From: Enterobacter sp. RIT418
GTDB lineage: Bacteria; Pseudomonadota; Gammaproteobacteria; Enterobacterales; Enterobacteriaceae
Direction of reading: 5' to 3'
Assembly (NCBI RefSeq): GCF_003057745.1
Contig: NZ_QBJD02000001.1
Location: 390,683 to 454,682, forward strand
DNA length: 64,000 nucleotides
In this document: positions 27,233 through 39,687 of the stretch, one piece after another
How positions within the stretch are numbered: the stretch's first letter is position 1
Layout: each line of letters starts with the position of its first letter
Made by a program: the position numbers and the translations under genes
The notes under the pieces: generated by a model
Databases searched by the model: none
What the model saw: the letters and a program-made list of their open reading frames with translations, nothing else
What the model was told of the DNA's origin: nothing

Positions 27233-28615
27233 TTATCCCATTAACATCCACGTTGCCGGCACGGCCGCGACCAGTAGCAATCCAATCAACGCCATTTCGC
27301 GGCGCTTCAGCGCGTTTTCCAGCTGGTGGGTACGACGCGCGTAGATAAACACCAGCAGGCCGGGCGCGTACAACACCACAGACAGCAGCAGGTGCATCGG
27401 ACCGGAAGCATATAACAACCATAGCCCGTAAATGCAGGCACCGACACCGACAACATAGTGTGCCGGTCGGGTAGCGATTTTTAACAGATATGCGCCGACG
27501 AGGAAATAGGGTACCAGAATCATTTCGGACGCGATGGTCAGCAGGATGTTGTAGTCCGAACCTGTGAGCCAGATCAGCACCAGGCAGACCTGCACGCTAA
27601 TGTTGGTCAGCCACAGCGACGCCGAAGGCGCATTGTTTTTATTCTGGCGCGCGAACAGGCGCGGAAACGCCCGGTGCGTGGCGGCCAGGAACGGTACTTC
27701 TGCCGCCATGATCGTCCAGCTCAGGTAAGCGCCGCATACGGAGACGATCAGCCCAGCGGCAATCACCACGTCACCCCATGGACCAAGCATTTTCACCATC
27801 AGCCCGGCCATTGACGGGTTACGCATCTCCGCAAGCTCAGGACGTGCGACCACGCCGAGCGAGAGCAGCGTGACCAGCAGATAAACGCCCAGCGCCGCTA
27901 AAACGGCCAGCAGCGTGGCGCGTCCTACGTCGCGCTTGTTGCGCGCGCGGGCGGAAACCACCACCGCGCCTTCCACGCCGATAAACACCCACAGCGTGAT
28001 CAGCATGGTGTTTTTCACCTGTTCCCAGACGGGAACGCCTAGCGCGAGGCCGGTGAAGTCAAGGTTGAAGACGTCCAGACGAAAGGCGATAAACGCCAGC
28101 ACGATGAACAGGCCCAGCGGCACCAGCTTGGCGAGCGTCGCCACGAGGTTGATGCTGGCTGCGGTCTGAACGCCGCGCAGAATAAGCAGATGGACAATCC
28201 ACAGCAGCACCGATGCGCCCACGATGGACTGCCAGGTGTTACCGTCGCCGAAAATACGCAGCTCGGGCGTGTCGGTAAAGAAACTGAGCGCCGAGAAGAC
28301 GATCACCAGATACGATACGTTGGCGATCACCGCACACAGCCAGTAGCCCCAGGCGGAGCAGAAGCCAATCAGCTCGCCGAAGCCCGCGCGCGCGTAGGTG
28401 AAAATGCCGCCGTCAAGATCGGGGCGAATGCGCGTTAACAGCAGCATCGCAAAGGCCAGCAGCAGGATCCCCACGCCGGTAATGCCCCAGCCAATCAGCA
28501 GCGCGGCAGGGCTGGCGACCGCCGCCATGTTCTGCGGCAAACTGAATACGCCCGCGCCCAGCATTGAGCTTAAAACGAGTGCAGTCAAAGCACTCAGGCC
28601 AAGTTTCTTTTCCAT
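27233..28615 (-). CDS. ydgI: YdgI, arginine/ornithine-type APA antiporter
   Basis: Inner-membrane amino acid antiporter of the APC superfamily (basic amino acid/polyamine antiporter branch), with 460 residues and twelve or thirteen membrane helices. The start region LTALVLSSMLGAGVFSLPQN holds the substrate-binding GAG motif. Similar to ArcD-type arginine:ornithine exchangers, but no arc genes are beside it, so the substrate is inferred. It is upstream of folM on the same strand with a 38-base gap and may be co-transcribed. Confidence 0.93.
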   Translation of the reverse strand: MEKKLGLSALTALVLSSMLGAGVFSLPQNMAAVASPAALLIGWGITGVGILLLAFAMLLLTRIRPDLDGGIFTYARAGFGELIGFCSAWGYWLCAVIANVSYLVIVFSALSFFTDTPELRIFGDGNTWQSIVGASVLLWIVHLLILRGVQTAASINLVATLAKLVPLGLFIVLAFIAFRLDVFNLDFTGLALGVPVWEQVKNTMLITLWVFIGVEGAVVVSARARNKRDVGRATLLAVLAALGVYLLVTLLSLGVVARPELAEMRNPSMAGLMVKMLGPWGDVVIAAGLIVSVCGAYLSWTIMAAEVPFLAATHRAFPRLFARQNKNNAPSASLWLTNISVQVCLVLIWLTGSDYNILLTIASEMILVPYFLVGAYLLKIATRPAHYVVGVGACIYGLWLLYASGPMHLLLSVVLYAPGLLVFIYARRTHQLENALKRREMALIGLLLVAAVPATWMLMG

Positions 28616-28804
28616 TGGCTTCCTGTTATGAAAGGTCGAAATCCAGAATAATTATTTCGCACAGGCGCATAAAAATGGTGGATCACACTAAGGCGCGGAA
28701 TTTTACGGAGAGTCGTGAAGGCATGCAATGATGTGCAACAGAAATTCACATAAAAGTGACAAAAAAAGGGGCAGCATAGCGCTACCCCTGAAGTAAACGA
28801 CTCG

Positions 28805-29749
28805 TTATTTGTACAGGTCGGCGCTGATGGTCATGTTGTTACCGCGTTCCTGCCACTGGCGGGTAATGTGGTAATACTTCGCGCCTTTCTTCGCCGCACG
28901 CTTGGCAACCTGATAAGACACTTCCGTTCCGTTGCCGTAGTTGCCGGTAAACTTGATGCTGTCGAACGGGACCATCTGCGCAGCAGTGGCGTTGTTCAGC
29001 TCTTCAACTTTGGTGCCGTCCGGTAGCGTGACGGTGTAACGGCCACCTTTGGTGGTTTGCGTTTCAAAGAAGCGGCCCACTTCAGCGCTCGGTGACGCCG
29101 TGGTGGCGACGCCTGGAATTTCAACTTTCTTCGCTTCTTCACCGCCTTTCGCTAACGCCGCGCGGCCCGCGTCGGAATCAGCAGGGATAGCGTCCGGGCT
29201 TTGCAGCACGCGTTTTTTCGCATCTTTTTTATAGATAAATGCGGTAATACGCTGGTTGCCGCCCTGGTTAGCATCAACCTGACGCACGATGTAGAAGGAG
29301 TAAGCGCCTTTCGCCTTCGCGGCCTTGGTGATGACGTCATTGACTTCCGGCTGGCTGCGGTAGAAACCCTGAACGGTCACGGTGTCGTACGGCTCCAGGG
29401 CAATAGCCTGATCTTTAGGCAGTTCAACGATACCGTTAATCACGCGGTTTTTTGGCTCATCGGCCGACGGCGCATTTTCTTTATACAGCGCAATCGTCAC
29501 GCGCTGGTTGCCGCTGTTGCCCTGATCGGATTGATCGAGCACGTAGAATGAGGCAGCGCCGTTTTTATCGGCGGCTTTGGATGCCGCGTTAACCGCGTCA
29601 CCAATGGAGTTGTAACGACCCACAATGACCGTCTGGTCAAAAGGTTTTAACGCTGCCGCTTGCTCCGGCGTTAACTCTGTCGCGGCATTCGCAGACAGGG
29701 CGGTCGCAGAAAGAAGAGCGGACGCCAGGAGTGTGTTCTTAAGCTTCAT
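28805..29749 (-). CDS. ydgH: YdgH, secreted protein with three DUF1471 domains
   Basis: 314-residue exported protein. The signal peptide MKLKNTLLASALLSATALSANA precedes three tandem DUF1471 (BhsA/McbA/YhcN-like) units at about 25-95, 105-170 and 225-314. Each ends with a version of the YxFYxxRQ / YYHITRQW motif. The single-domain relatives respond to stress and affect biofilm; the role of YdgH itself is not settled. Same length as E. coli YdgH, single gene, divergent from pntA. Confidence 0.94.
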   Translation of the reverse strand: MKLKNTLLASALLSATALSANAATELTPEQAAALKPFDQTVIVGRYNSIGDAVNAASKAADKNGAASFYVLDQSDQGNSGNQRVTIALYKENAPSADEPKNRVINGIVELPKDQAIALEPYDTVTVQGFYRSQPEVNDVITKAAKAKGAYSFYIVRQVDANQGGNQRITAFIYKKDAKKRVLQSPDAIPADSDAGRAALAKGGEEAKKVEIPGVATTASPSAEVGRFFETQTTKGGRYTVTLPDGTKVEELNNATAAQMVPFDSIKFTGNYGNGTEVSYQVAKRAAKKGAKYYHITRQWQERGNNMTISADLYK

Positions 29750-31815
<2,066 letters not shown>

Positions 31816-31822
31816 GGGGTAG

Positions 31823-33214
<1,392 letters not shown>

Positions 33215-33223
33215 CAGGGTAAA

Positions 33224-33292
33224 GCCCGGTGGCGCAAGCTTACCGGGCCTGGCAATCCGTAGGCCGGGTAAGGCGAAGGTGCCACCCGGCAA
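33224..33292. repeat. BIME: two REP units in opposite orientation after pntB
   Basis: GCCCGGTGGCGC with its arm ACCGGGC (33224-33248) is followed by GTAGGCCGGGTAAGGCG with arm CCACCCGGC (33259-33292). The two palindromes face opposite ways, as in bacterial interspersed mosaic elements. They run straight into a terminator. Confidence 0.85.
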
Positions 33293-33325
33293 AAAAAAAC
33301 CGCCGGTATCCCGACGGTTTTTTTT
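33291..33325. terminator. Bidirectional terminator between pntB and uspE
   Basis: An A-run, AACCGCCGG-TAT-CCCGACGGTT with one internal mismatch, and a T-run of eight. It serves both pntAB (plus) and uspE (minus). Confidence 0.88.
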
Positions 33326-33336
33326 CATCTTACGGA

Positions 33337-34287
33337 TTAATCGTCTTCGTCGTCGTCCAGCTCAACCGGCGTCTGGTACTGATCCGGCTTGATGACCAGC
33401 AGGTCACAGCGCAGGTGGTCGATCACCTGTTCTGCGGTATTGCCCAGGAACGCGGCTGAAATGCCGGTACGCCCCACGGTGCCGAGCACCACAATCCCCG
33501 CCTGCAGATGCTCTGCCAGATCCGGGATCACTTCTTCAGGCAAGCCTTTTTCCACGTGCGTCATTTTTTCATCGATGCTGAACTTCTGGCGCAGCGCTTT
33601 CATCGCCAGCAGGTGCTGGCCGCGAATGGCGTCGTTATAAACGCTGGGGTCAAACTCCGGAAGTTCGATAGCGATGTTGATAGGCGTTACCGGATACGCG
33701 CCGACAAGATGCACTTCGGTGTGGTTAACCTGATCGGCAAGCTGAATGGTCTCCTTCACCAGCTTCTCGTTCAGCGAATTGTGATAATCCTCTTCGCTTG
33801 CCAGGTTGACGGCAACGACCGCTTTTCCGCCTTCCGGCCACGGCTGGTCTTTAACCATCCACACCGGGCACGGGCATTTGCGCAGCAGGTGCCAGTCGGT
33901 TGGGGTGAAGATAACGGACTCCAGCTTGTCGTGCTGGTGCGCCATTTTCAGCAGCAGGTCGTGTTCGCCGGAGATGACTTCCTGAATGATGGCTTCGAAA
34001 GGTCTGTTGTGCCAGACAACTTTGATCTCAATAGGGACGCCCGCTTCCAGGTAATATTTCGCCTGCTCGCGGATCCACGCGGTACGTTGACCGATCACGC
34101 CCTGACGCATTGCGGTGCGCTCGTCAGGCGACAGAAGGGTGGTCATTTCGTATGAGAAGTCATAGATCGGCAAAAACGCTTTGATTTTGCCACCAATCCG
34201 TTGATGTAAATACACAGCACGCCGTAATGCGGGTTGATCGTCCTGGTTAGGATCGATGGCCACCAGCATGTTTTGATACTTTGCCAT
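33337..34287 (-). CDS. uspE: Universal stress protein E
   Basis: Cytoplasmic protein made of two tandem universal-stress domains (about 1-150 and 155-305). It has 316 residues, with an acidic tail rich in Asp at the C-terminus. In E. coli it is induced on growth arrest and influences motility, adhesion and oxidative-stress tolerance. The sequence [20 protein letters not shown] matches. Next to fnr on the same strand, with a palindrome between. Confidence 0.96.
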   Translation of the reverse strand: MAKYQNMLVAIDPNQDDQPALRRAVYLHQRIGGKIKAFLPIYDFSYEMTTLLSPDERTAMRQGVIGQRTAWIREQAKYYLEAGVPIEIKVVWHNRPFEAIIQEVISGEHDLLLKMAHQHDKLESVIFTPTDWHLLRKCPCPVWMVKDQPWPEGGKAVVAVNLASEEDYHNSLNEKLVKETIQLADQVNHTEVHLVGAYPVTPINIAIELPEFDPSVYNDAIRGQHLLAMKALRQKFSIDEKMTHVEKGLPEEVIPDLAEHLQAGIVVLGTVGRTGISAAFLGNTAEQVIDHLRCDLLVIKPDQYQTPVELDDDEDD

Positions 34288-34369
34288 ACAGGTCTCCTTA
34301 CAACTGTCACCACAGTCTGTAATTCAAAGAGTAACCTATATATGTTGAATGAAACAGGGGGGAGAAGTT

Positions 34370-34405
34370 TGCCAGATCAATAATTACGAAAATTTATCGA
34401 TCTGG
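34370..34405. repeat. Inverted repeat after fnr
   Basis: GCCAGATC and GATCTGGC, an 8 bp stem around a long AT-rich loop, downstream of the fnr stop. There is no U-tract, so terminator function is doubtful. Confidence 0.4.
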
Positions 34406-34425
34406 CATCGGCGGTGCGGGGAGCG

Positions 34426-35178
34426 TTAGGCCACGTTGCGAGCGTGACCGGCGAGGATCGCCAGCGCTTCACCGTTTTCAATGGTGATGTACTTACCTTT
34501 TACGGCCAGCATACCGCTTTTCTGGAAACGTCCCAGCAGGCGGCTGATGGTTTCAACCGTCAGGCCCAGATAGTTACCGATATCGCCACGCGTCATGGTC
34601 AGGCGGAATTCGCGCGGGGAGAAACCACGCTCCGCGAAACGGCGGGAGAGGTTATAGATAAAGGCAGCCAGACGCTCTTCCGCGTTCTTTTTGGACAGCA
34701 GCAGGATCATGTCCTGATCGCCTTTGATCTCGCCGCTCATCAGGCGCATCATCTGCTGACGCAGGTTAGGCATTTTACCGGACAGGTCGTCCAGCGTTTC
34801 GAACGGGATTTCGCAGACCATTGAGGTTTCCAGCGCCTGAGCGAAGCTCGGGTGGTGCCCCGTACCGATAGCGTCAAAGCCGACCAGATCGCCCGCGAGG
34901 TGGAAGCCGGTGATCTGCTCATCGCCCTGTTCGGTGATGGTGTAGCTTTTAATGGTGCCAGAACGGATAGCATAGAGCGATTTAAGTTCGTCTCCCGCCT
35001 TAAACAGCGTCTGCCCTTTCTGAATAGGCTTCTTGCGCTCGATAATATTATCAAGCTGATCGAGCTCATGCTCATTCAGGGTAAACGGGATACAGAGCTG
35101 GCTGATGCTGCAATCCTGGCAATGGATAGCACAACCGCCAGACTGAATGCGTCGTATAATTCGCTTTTCCGGGATCAT
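34426..35178 (-). CDS. fnr: FNR, oxygen-sensing global regulator
   Basis: CRP-family activator and repressor of anaerobic genes, active as a dimer with an oxygen-labile 4Fe-4S cluster. It has 250 residues from the ATG at 35178. Cluster ligands Cys20, Cys23, Cys29 and the Cys in TSMVCEIP (122) are present; Cys16 is also there. The recognition helix lies in [13 protein letters not shown]. The sequence is almost identical to E. coli FNR. An FNR-type site upstream indicates autoregulation. A TTG four codons before the start is not needed. Confidence 0.98.
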   Translation of the reverse strand: MIPEKRIIRRIQSGGCAIHCQDCSISQLCIPFTLNEHELDQLDNIIERKKPIQKGQTLFKAGDELKSLYAIRSGTIKSYTITEQGDEQITGFHLAGDLVGFDAIGTGHHPSFAQALETSMVCEIPFETLDDLSGKMPNLRQQMMRLMSGEIKGDQDMILLLSKKNAEERLAAFIYNLSRRFAERGFSPREFRLTMTRGDIGNYLGLTVETISRLLGRFQKSGMLAVKGKYITIENGEALAILAGHARNVA

Positions 35179-35197
35179 AGGTTTGCTCAAGCCTTAA

Positions 35198-35211
35198 TTG
35201 ATATTGGTCAA
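35198..35211. promoter_or_regulatory. FNR box upstream of fnr
   Basis: TTGAT-ATTG-GTCAA, 9 of 10 arm positions of TTGAT-N4-ATCAA, 20 bases before the fnr ATG. This placement over the promoter or start site suits negative autoregulation as in E. coli. Confidence 0.82.
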
Positions 35212-35361
35212 TTTTAACATCTTTTTGGTAAGTACGTAAGCCTGGCAAACCGCCAATAAAGACAAGAGAGGGCAACGTGTTGCCATCTCTTTGATATTCC
35301 ACAGATTTAATAAGGATTTTTAGCCTAACCGGAAGAAAATTAAGCACTAAAAGCCTGGCAT

Positions 35362-35877
35362 TTAGAGCAAAAGATACCCTTCATGGCGCAGCAACCACTC
35401 CTTGCGCTGCACGCCGCCGGCATAGCCCGTCATGGTGCCGTTGCGGCCAATCACGCGGTGGCAGGGGACGACAATGCTGACGGGGTTAGAGCCATTCGCC
35501 GCGCCCACCGCGCGCGCGGCGCCTGCGCGCCCAAGCTGCTCCGCGAGCTGGCCGTAGTGCATGACGTGTCCACAGGGGATCGCGCGCAGCGCCTGCCAGA
35601 CTTCGCGCTGGAAAGGCGTTCCTCCCGTCGCGGTGGGCAATTCATTGATGATGCCAAGATCGCCTTCAAAGTAAGCCGTAAGCTTATCGCTCAGCCCGCC
35701 GGGGTTAGTCGCGCCAATGCGTTCGTAACCCTGAGCGCGATAATGAATGTTGAGTAACTCCACCATGCGGTCGCTATGCTCTTCCCATTCGACGGCGCGC
35801 AGATTGAACTGCTCGTCCGCGAGCACCCACAGCGGCCCAAGCGGGGTGTCGATTTTATCTTCGAGTAATCTCAGCAT
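35362..35877 (-). CDS. ogt: O6-methylguanine-DNA methyltransferase Ogt
   Basis: Suicide DNA repair protein that takes the alkyl group from O6-alkylguanine and O4-alkylthymine onto a cysteine. It has 171 residues. The active site [10 protein letters not shown] is present, as is the helix-turn-helix arginine-finger region ([11 protein letters not shown]). It is the constitutive counterpart of Ada. Lies upstream of fnr on the same strand. In E. coli the abg genes follow beyond it; here there is a long gap and then smrA. Confidence 0.96.
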   Translation of the reverse strand: MLRLLEDKIDTPLGPLWVLADEQFNLRAVEWEEHSDRMVELLNIHYRAQGYERIGATNPGGLSDKLTAYFEGDLGIINELPTATGGTPFQREVWQALRAIPCGHVMHYGQLAEQLGRAGAARAVGAANGSNPVSIVVPCHRVIGRNGTMTGYAGGVQRKEWLLRHEGYLLL

Positions 35878-36347
35878 CCTCTTATCCTATGTGTTCGAGC
35901 CTGGCGCGCTTCGCGATCCTGTCGGCAGATCGACACAATATCACGCCAGCGGCGTTTTCAGCCATACTCTGAAATGGTAAGACGCATTCTCTTTAAATAA
36001 GTGGATGTTAATTCTGGGGTAATATTGAGAGGGGAAATAAGTCAGAACCAGACAATAAAAAAATAGAGCCTGTCGACATCAAACAGACCCTATAGAACAC
36101 ACAGCAGTATATCCTTTCGCATATCCCGCGAGTTTTGTCCATCAGGCAGGTATAATGAGTTATAACAGTTAATCGCCAAAAAGAAAGTAAATTGAGTGAT
36201 TGATTTCACGTATTTTTAACTTAAATTTTATATTTTATCGATGCTGAAATTTTAATTAAGGAACGTTTAATCTTTTCGTTTGCTTATTTGATATATTCTC
36301 TCGGTAATTATTTATTAATATTACTTATATTACGATCTTCCCGGTCA
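35878..36347. other. AT-rich intergenic region between ogt and smrA
   Basis: About 470 bases, clearly lower in GC than its neighbours, with no recognisable gene. In E. coli abgTABR occupy this place, so this may be what is left after their loss or the ancestral gap before their gain. A TATAAT at about 36154 has no good -35 partner. Confidence 0.45.
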
Positions 36348-36376
36348 TTGAGACATGCATCGGGCGCGGGTATAGT
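36348..36376 (+). promoter_or_regulatory. Sigma-70 promoter of smrA
   Basis: TTGAGA (36348-36353), a 17-base spacer, then TATAGT (36371-36376), ending 29 bases before the smrA ATG, which has GGAGGA five bases upstream. Confidence 0.72.
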
Positions 36377-36405
36377 ACAGGCTCAGATGTAGCCGGAGGA
36401 TTTCC

Positions 36406-36969
36406 ATGAACCCTGACGACAAATCCCTTTTTCTTGACGCCATGGAAGATGTCCAGCCCCTGAAGCGCTGCGCGGATGTCCACTGGCAGCCGGGCCGCAA
36501 CGCGCGTCCTCGCCAGGAGATCGACACCGAGCAGTTGGATAACTTCCTGACCCTGGGTTTTCTGGAACTGCTGCCGCTTGACGAGCCGCTGGCGTTTCAG
36601 CGAGAGGGGGTACAGCAGGGGGTTATTGATAAGCTCCGCGCAGGTAAATACTCCCGCCAGGCCAGCCTGAACCTGTTACGCCAGCCCGTTGAGCAGTGCC
36701 GGCAGATGCTGTTTTCCTTTATCCGCCAGGCAGTCCGCGACGGGCTACGCAATCTGGTGATTGTTCACGGTAAAGGGCGTGAGCAATATTCCCATCCTAA
36801 CGTGGTGCGCAGCTATCTGGCGCGCTGGCTTGCGGAGTTTGACGACGTGCAGGCGTTTTGCGTGGCGCTGCCGCATCACGGCGGCAGCGGGGCGTGCTAC
36901 GTATCGCTGCGTAAATCAGATGAGGCTAAGCAGGAGAACTGGGAGCGGCACGCCAAGCGCAGCCGCTAG
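36406..36969 (+). CDS. smrA: SmrA, Smr-domain DNA endonuclease
   Basis: 187-residue protein with a C-terminal Smr (small MutS-related) domain at about 88-170; E. coli SmrA (YdaL) has DNA nicking activity. The family motifs DLHG and HGKG are represented by the segment NLVIVHGKGREQYSHP, with conserved His. The N-terminal part is charged and binds no evident ligand. The start is fixed by a strong GGAGGA. A strong hairpin follows the stop. Confidence 0.92.
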   Translation: MNPDDKSLFLDAMEDVQPLKRCADVHWQPGRNARPRQEIDTEQLDNFLTLGFLELLPLDEPLAFQREGVQQGVIDKLRAGKYSRQASLNLLRQPVEQCRQMLFSFIRQAVRDGLRNLVIVHGKGREQYSHPNVVRSYLARWLAEFDDVQAFCVALPHHGGSGACYVSLRKSDEAKQENWERHAKRSR

Positions 36970-36981
36970 CCTCCTGATAAA

Positions 36982-37009
36982 CGCGGGCGATTTTACTCGC
37001 CCGCGCTTT
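36982..37009 (+). terminator. Terminator between smrA and the chemoreceptor gene
   Basis: CGCGGGCGA-TTTTAC-TCGCCCGCG, a perfect 9 bp GC stem, followed by CTTTC. It lies between the convergent smrA and chemoreceptor stops and may serve both. Confidence 0.7.
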
Positions 37010-37012
37010 CAT

Positions 37013-38677
37013 TCAGAACGTTTCCCAGTGGCTATCGCCCGTGCCCGCGCTGGCGGTTGCCGGTCGCAGGAGCTGCGGCGTTTTAATGGCTGCGGCGCGT
37101 GGAACCGCGGCGTTTTCCTGCACGTTCAGGCGAAACGCCGCCACGGCCTGGCGCAGCTGCTCGGACTGATCTTCCAGCGCGGCCGCGGCCGTAGCGGATT
37201 CCTGCACCAGCGCGGCGTTCTGCTGGGTGACGCTGTCCATCTGCGATACCGCCAGGCTCACCTGCTCAATTCCGCGGCTCTGCTCGTCGGACGCGGATGA
37301 AATTTCCCCCATAATATCGGTCACGCGGGTGACGGCAGCGACGATCTCTTTCATCGTATCGCCCGCCTCGCTGACCTGCTCAGAGCCGGTATTGACCCGG
37401 TTCACGGAGTTCTCAATCAGCCCTTTGATCTCTTTTGCCGCCTGCGCGCTGCGGCTTGCCAGCGTGCGTACTTCGCCCGCCACCACGGCGAATCCGCGGC
37501 CCTGTTCTCCGGCGCGGGCGGCCTCCACGGCGGCGTTAAGCGCCAGGATATTGGTCTGGAAGGCGATGCTGTCGATCACGCCGGTGATGTGGGCGATTTG
37601 CTGCGAACTGTCGGCGATTTCGGTCATCGTGCGCACGACGTTATCCACCACGCGGCCGCCGCGCGCGGCGGTATCGGAGGCGTTCTTGGCCAGCAGCGTG
37701 GCCTGGCGCGCGTTATCGGAGTTCTGTTTGACCGTGGCGGTCAGCTCTTCCATGCTGGCTGCGGTCTCCTCGAGCGACGCGGCCTGCTGTTCGGTACGGG
37801 CGGAGAGATCGTTGCTGCCCGCCGCAATTTCACCTGCACCGGTATAGATTGCGTCGGTGCTGCCGCGCACCGCGCTCACCGTGCTCACCAGCGACTGCTG
37901 CATCTCGTCCAGCCCGGCGGCCAGCTGGCCCATTTCGTTATGGCCGGAGAGGGGAATGGTGCGGGTCAAATCACCGCCCGCGATGGTGCGAATATGGTCC
38001 ATAATGGTTTTAAGCGGCCTTAACAGCAGATGCTGCAGGCCCTGCCAGATCACGACCAGCACGGCGATAACGGCAAGGAAAATGCCCGCAAGCGTCCACT
38101 GCATCTGGGTAAAGCTGCTCTGGTTTTCTTCGGCGGCAGCCTTAAGCAGGGTATTGTTTTCCGCGCGCCAGCGGGTGTAGACCGTCTCCATATTATCCTG
38201 CGCCTGCTGGGCGTCGAGGTCACCGTAGGCCTGGTAGTTATCCGCACGCAGGTACTCAATCGACAGGCGCATCACCTCATGCATCTGGCTCCAGGATTTC
38301 TGCATCTCCTGCGTGAGCGCCGCGTTTTGGCCGTTCACCTGCGGCATTTTTTGCCAGGCGCCGTAATAGGCTTCCGCTTTGGTCAGAGAATCGCTGGCCG
38401 TGCCCAGCAGTTTATTGATGGCCTCCAGGGACGCCGGATCGCGCTGGTTTTTCAGATAGCGAATCGCCACGCGGGTGACGGTGACGCGGGTTTTCACCAG
38501 CGTGTTAACGCTGTCGCTTAGGCTCTCCTGCTGTGCGTTCAGCACCCCGGAGTTCTGGAAGTTATGTCGGTCATTGTTGACGGCGGAATAGAACAACCCG
38601 CCCGTGACAACTTGCAGCAGACAGAATATGGTGAGAGCAAAAATAATTCCGGTAATCACGTGCAGATTTTTTAGCAT
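37013..38677 (-). CDS. Methyl-accepting chemotaxis protein (Tsr/Tar type)
   Basis: Transmembrane chemoreceptor with 554 residues: TM1 about 8-30, a four-helix periplasmic ligand domain, TM2 about 194-212, HAMP, and the signalling hairpin with EQGRGFAVVAGEVRTLA. It ends HWETF, a CheR/CheB docking pentapeptide, so it can be a major receptor. Ligand arginines align with Tsr numbering at R64, R69 and R73, so an amino-acid-type ligand is likely. Tsr N68 is T68, F152 is G and T156 is A here, so serine or aspartate specificity should not be assumed. A sigma-28 promoter lies upstream. Confidence 0.93.
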   Translation of the reverse strand: MLKNLHVITGIIFALTIFCLLQVVTGGLFYSAVNNDRHNFQNSGVLNAQQESLSDSVNTLVKTRVTVTRVAIRYLKNQRDPASLEAINKLLGTASDSLTKAEAYYGAWQKMPQVNGQNAALTQEMQKSWSQMHEVMRLSIEYLRADNYQAYGDLDAQQAQDNMETVYTRWRAENNTLLKAAAEENQSSFTQMQWTLAGIFLAVIAVLVVIWQGLQHLLLRPLKTIMDHIRTIAGGDLTRTIPLSGHNEMGQLAAGLDEMQQSLVSTVSAVRGSTDAIYTGAGEIAAGSNDLSARTEQQAASLEETAASMEELTATVKQNSDNARQATLLAKNASDTAARGGRVVDNVVRTMTEIADSSQQIAHITGVIDSIAFQTNILALNAAVEAARAGEQGRGFAVVAGEVRTLASRSAQAAKEIKGLIENSVNRVNTGSEQVSEAGDTMKEIVAAVTRVTDIMGEISSASDEQSRGIEQVSLAVSQMDSVTQQNAALVQESATAAAALEDQSEQLRQAVAAFRLNVQENAAVPRAAAIKTPQLLRPATASAGTGDSHWETF

Positions 38678-38715
38678 GGGTTACGTCCGTTATATTGGCT
38701 GGGGTTACCTAACTA

Positions 38716-38742
38716 CTATCGTCGTAGCGAAATTAAACTTTA
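38716..38742 (-). promoter_or_regulatory. Sigma-28 (FliA) promoter of the chemoreceptor gene
   Basis: On the minus strand TAAAGTTT (38742-38735), an 11-base spacer, then GACGATAG (38723-38716). The FliA consensus is TAAAGTTT-N11-GCCGATAA: perfect -35 and 6 of 8 in the -10. It ends 38 bases before the ATG. Confidence 0.83.
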
Positions 38743-38818
38743 ATTTAACTATTGCTTAACTAATGGTTCCGTCACGGAACCTCTTGTAAACCCGAATTTT
38801 TTAATGAGGAAGGTCACG

Positions 38819-39685
38819 ATGAGCAGCATCGATCAAAGCGGAACCTGGACGTTAGGCACGCGCACCGTTAAGCGACTTGGCTATGGCGCAATGCAGCTGG
38901 CCGGGCCCGGCGTTTTTGGCCCGCCGAAGGATAAAAACGCGGCGCTGGAGGTGCTTCGTGAAGCGGTGGCGCTGGGCGTGAACCATATCGATACCAGTGA
39001 TTTTTACGGCCCGCACGTGATCAACCAGCTTATTCGCGAGGCGCTCCATCCTTACCGGGACGATCTGACAATTGTGACGAAAATCGGCGCGCGGCGCGGT
39101 GCCGATGCCGCCTGGCTGCCGGCGTTTTCCGCGCAGGAGCTGACGCAGGCCGTGCATGACAACCTGCGCAATCTGCAGCTCGACGTCCTGGACGTGGTTA
39201 ACCTGCGGATCATGTTTAGCGCACACGGTCCGGCGGAGGGATCGATTGCCGAGCCGCTCGCCGCGCTGGCGGAGCTACAGCAGCAGGGGCTGGTCCGCCA
39301 CATCGGCCTGAGCAACGTAACCGCCGCGCAGGTGGCCGAAGCGCAGAAGACGGTGTCCGTGGTCTGCGTGCAGAACATGTACAACATTGTGAACCGCGGT
39401 GACGATGCGCTGATCGACTCCCTTGCGCAGCAGGGCATTGCGTACGTGCCGTTCTTCCCGCTGGGCGGCTTCACGCCGCTGCAATCATCCGGGCTACAGG
39501 CCGTCGCCGATTCGCTGGGCGCGACGGCGATGCAGGTCGCGCTGGCCTGGCTGCTCCAGCGCTCGCCGAATATTCTGCTCATCCCTGGAACGTCTTCCGT
39601 GGCGCATCTGCGGCAAAACCTGGCGGCGGCGGAACTTGTTTTACCTCAGGAAGCCCTCGACACGCTAAACGCACTGGTGGAGTAA
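38819..39685 (+). CDS. ydbC: YdbC-type aldo/keto reductase (pyridoxal reductase family)
   Basis: NADPH-dependent reductase, 288 residues, closely similar to E. coli YdbC (PdxI), which reduces pyridoxal to pyridoxine. The start at 38819 (MSSIDQSGTWTLGT) has AGGAAGG before it. Catalytic Asp-Tyr are in HIDTSDFYGPH and Lys in VTKIGARRG. The fourth tetrad residue, usually His, is Asn in DVVNLRIM, as in YdbC. The C-terminal cofactor-binding segment is LLIPGTSSVAHLRQNL. It ends 2 bases before the next gene, so the two form an operon. Confidence 0.92.
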   Translation: MSSIDQSGTWTLGTRTVKRLGYGAMQLAGPGVFGPPKDKNAALEVLREAVALGVNHIDTSDFYGPHVINQLIREALHPYRDDLTIVTKIGARRGADAAWLPAFSAQELTQAVHDNLRNLQLDVLDVVNLRIMFSAHGPAEGSIAEPLAALAELQQQGLVRHIGLSNVTAAQVAEAQKTVSVVCVQNMYNIVNRGDDALIDSLAQQGIAYVPFFPLGGFTPLQSSGLQAVADSLGATAMQVALAWLLQRSPNILLIPGTSSVAHLRQNLAAAELVLPQEALDTLNALVE

Positions 39686-39687
39686 AT

